This document shows, piece by piece, positions 63,022 to 64,000 of a DNA stretch of 64,000 nucleotides. The stretch is from NCBI RefSeq assembly GCF_932526225.1, contig NC_064038.1, positions 6,413,822-6,477,821 of the forward strand, read 5' to 3'. A program made the translations under genes and the position numbers. Source of the stretch: Nematostella vectensis. Its lineage: Eukaryota > Cnidaria > Anthozoa > Actiniaria > Edwardsiidae. The notes beneath the pieces are model-generated. The model ran no database searches. It was not told the origin of the DNA and saw only the letters and a program-made list of their open reading frames with translations. Numbering within the stretch: the first letter of the stretch is position 1; each line of letters begins with the position of its first letter.

Positions 63022-64000
63022 TTTCTCCCTCTTTACGACTTACCTTTTTTATCCATATCACTCTCAGCAACTAAAAGCATTTTATTTGAGTATTTATAAA
63101 TACCTGAATACCTGAAATCAGCTCTTTCTGGCATAGAAACTTTCTTGTTGATTCGTATGCGCCGAATAGGCTGCTTTTTGTCGTAGTATTTTGCCAATAG
63201 CCGGAGGGCGTGATGTCACGTGATTTCGTGCAAGTAGCATATATCCTACGATATTTTCTGTGTCACTGACATGGGTGGGGCTTATTTTCAAATTCATAAA
63301 ATGGCAGCCAGGTTTAGGTTCCGGACAAAGGGGTAACGAAATTGCGTGACTTTTGTATTTTTTGCATTACGTTCAGTATAAATTCGTTTAGAAATTATCA
63401 TTAAAATTTATCAGCTTTGTAAAATATTCTTTTTGGAGAAGAAGTAACGCAGCCGTTTATGGTGAAAAAATATTTATGCTTTAATTCATGGGTAGTTGTA
63501 TCATGCTTCTTGGCGGTTTTAAATGAAGATTACTATAGAATATTACATTGTGAATAATTTCTCAAATAATAAAACGATTATCTTACAGCATTGTTTTTTT
63601 TTTGTTTCCTATTTCCTTTTTTTCCTATTTTCCTATAGGGTTCGAGTAAATGCTCGATTAAGGCGCTTCCCTTGAATAAGCGCCTCCCGAAAAATATGAA
63701 TACCTTAAATGAACTAATAAACGCCCCCTATCCATAGAATGCCTCCTATCTAATGAACGCCTCCCCTGAGCTTACAAGTTTGAACGCCCCCTACCCTCCC
63801 TCCCAGCATAAAAACAAACGGCATAGTATTCGGTAATATAAATCAAATTTAAATAAATCTGAGTTGAGTTTGAGACTTGCTTAATCTTAAGAAATGCTTG
63901 CTACGCGAGCTTTAATTTTTAACGTGATCCTGACTGAGACTAGAAACCCACTGCACTTTGCTTTGTTATATTTCCATGGTTTGTAAAGAACGCCCCTCTA
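63022..64000. other. IDH3A 3' UTR and repeat-bearing flank
   Basis: AATAAA at 63568-63573 is a candidate polyadenylation signal about 550 bases past the stop. From about 63645 to the window end lies the inverted copy of the 8640-8955 repeat (CGCCCCCTA, CGCCTCCC motifs, then CAAGTTTGAACGCCCCCTAC). No further gene is seen. Confidence 0.6.
63645..64000 (-). repeat. Dispersed repeat, inverted copy of 8640-8955
   Basis: Reverse complement of the 8640-8955 segment: GAACGCC-type motifs, AGCTTACAAGTTTGAACGCC, then AAATGCTTGCTACG and AACGTGATCCTGACTGAGAC. It is truncated by the window end. Confidence 0.65.

Overview
The window looks like nuclear DNA of an animal, most likely an anthozoan cnidarian (sea anemone or close relative). 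This is inferred from seven recognisable animal genes with GT-AG introns at family-typical positions, AT-rich intergenic DNA, and a dense load of short inverted-repeat (MITE-like) elements. Nothing in it looks bacterial, organellar or viral. I assembled exon chains by hand from splice signals and reading-frame phase. Five multi-exon genes close with every exon in phase: nAChR, ACSBG, REEP5, PRCC and IDH3A.

Layout from left to right. (1) 419-4457, minus: a complete 4-exon nicotinic acetylcholine receptor alpha-type subunit; a decayed fragment of a TMEM163-like gene lies just beyond its 3' end. (2) 4458-10881: gene-free, filled with MITEs, tandem duplications and a hAT transposase relic. (3) 10882-11784, plus: an intronless TMEM163-like cation transporter. 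(4) 13418-26362, minus: an 18-exon bubblegum-type acyl-CoA synthetase (ACSBG) with a tRNA-derived SINE in intron 9 and a 1.8-kb minisatellite that starts at the 5' splice site of exon 12. (5) 27983-29550: a second, intergenic minisatellite with a 32-bp unit. (6) 30650-35609, minus: a REEP5-like ER-shaping gene with two alternative coding first exons. (7) 36661-38367, plus: an intronless secreted PLC-X-like phosphodiesterase. (8) 40150-45517, minus: PRCC, 7 exons. (9) 47137-48075: a mobile element with a degraded ORF and a nested hairpin element with an 8-bp target duplication. (10) 48405-48740, plus: a small single-pass membrane protein. (11) 49913-63021, plus: the NAD-dependent isocitrate dehydrogenase alpha subunit (IDH3A), 12 exons. 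Its intron 6 contains a 4.2-kb near-perfect palindrome, intron 3 a 96-bp repeat that multiplies the splice acceptor, and intron 11 a 20-bp minisatellite.

The genes do not form a pathway. They are unrelated housekeeping and membrane genes (TCA cycle, fatty-acid activation, ER shaping, splicing factor, neurotransmitter receptor, metal transport). The less ordinary content is structural: two independent tandem arrays whose repeat unit is built on a splice site, the giant intronic palindrome bracketed by mariner/Tigger-like ends, and the alternative N-termini of the REEP5 gene.
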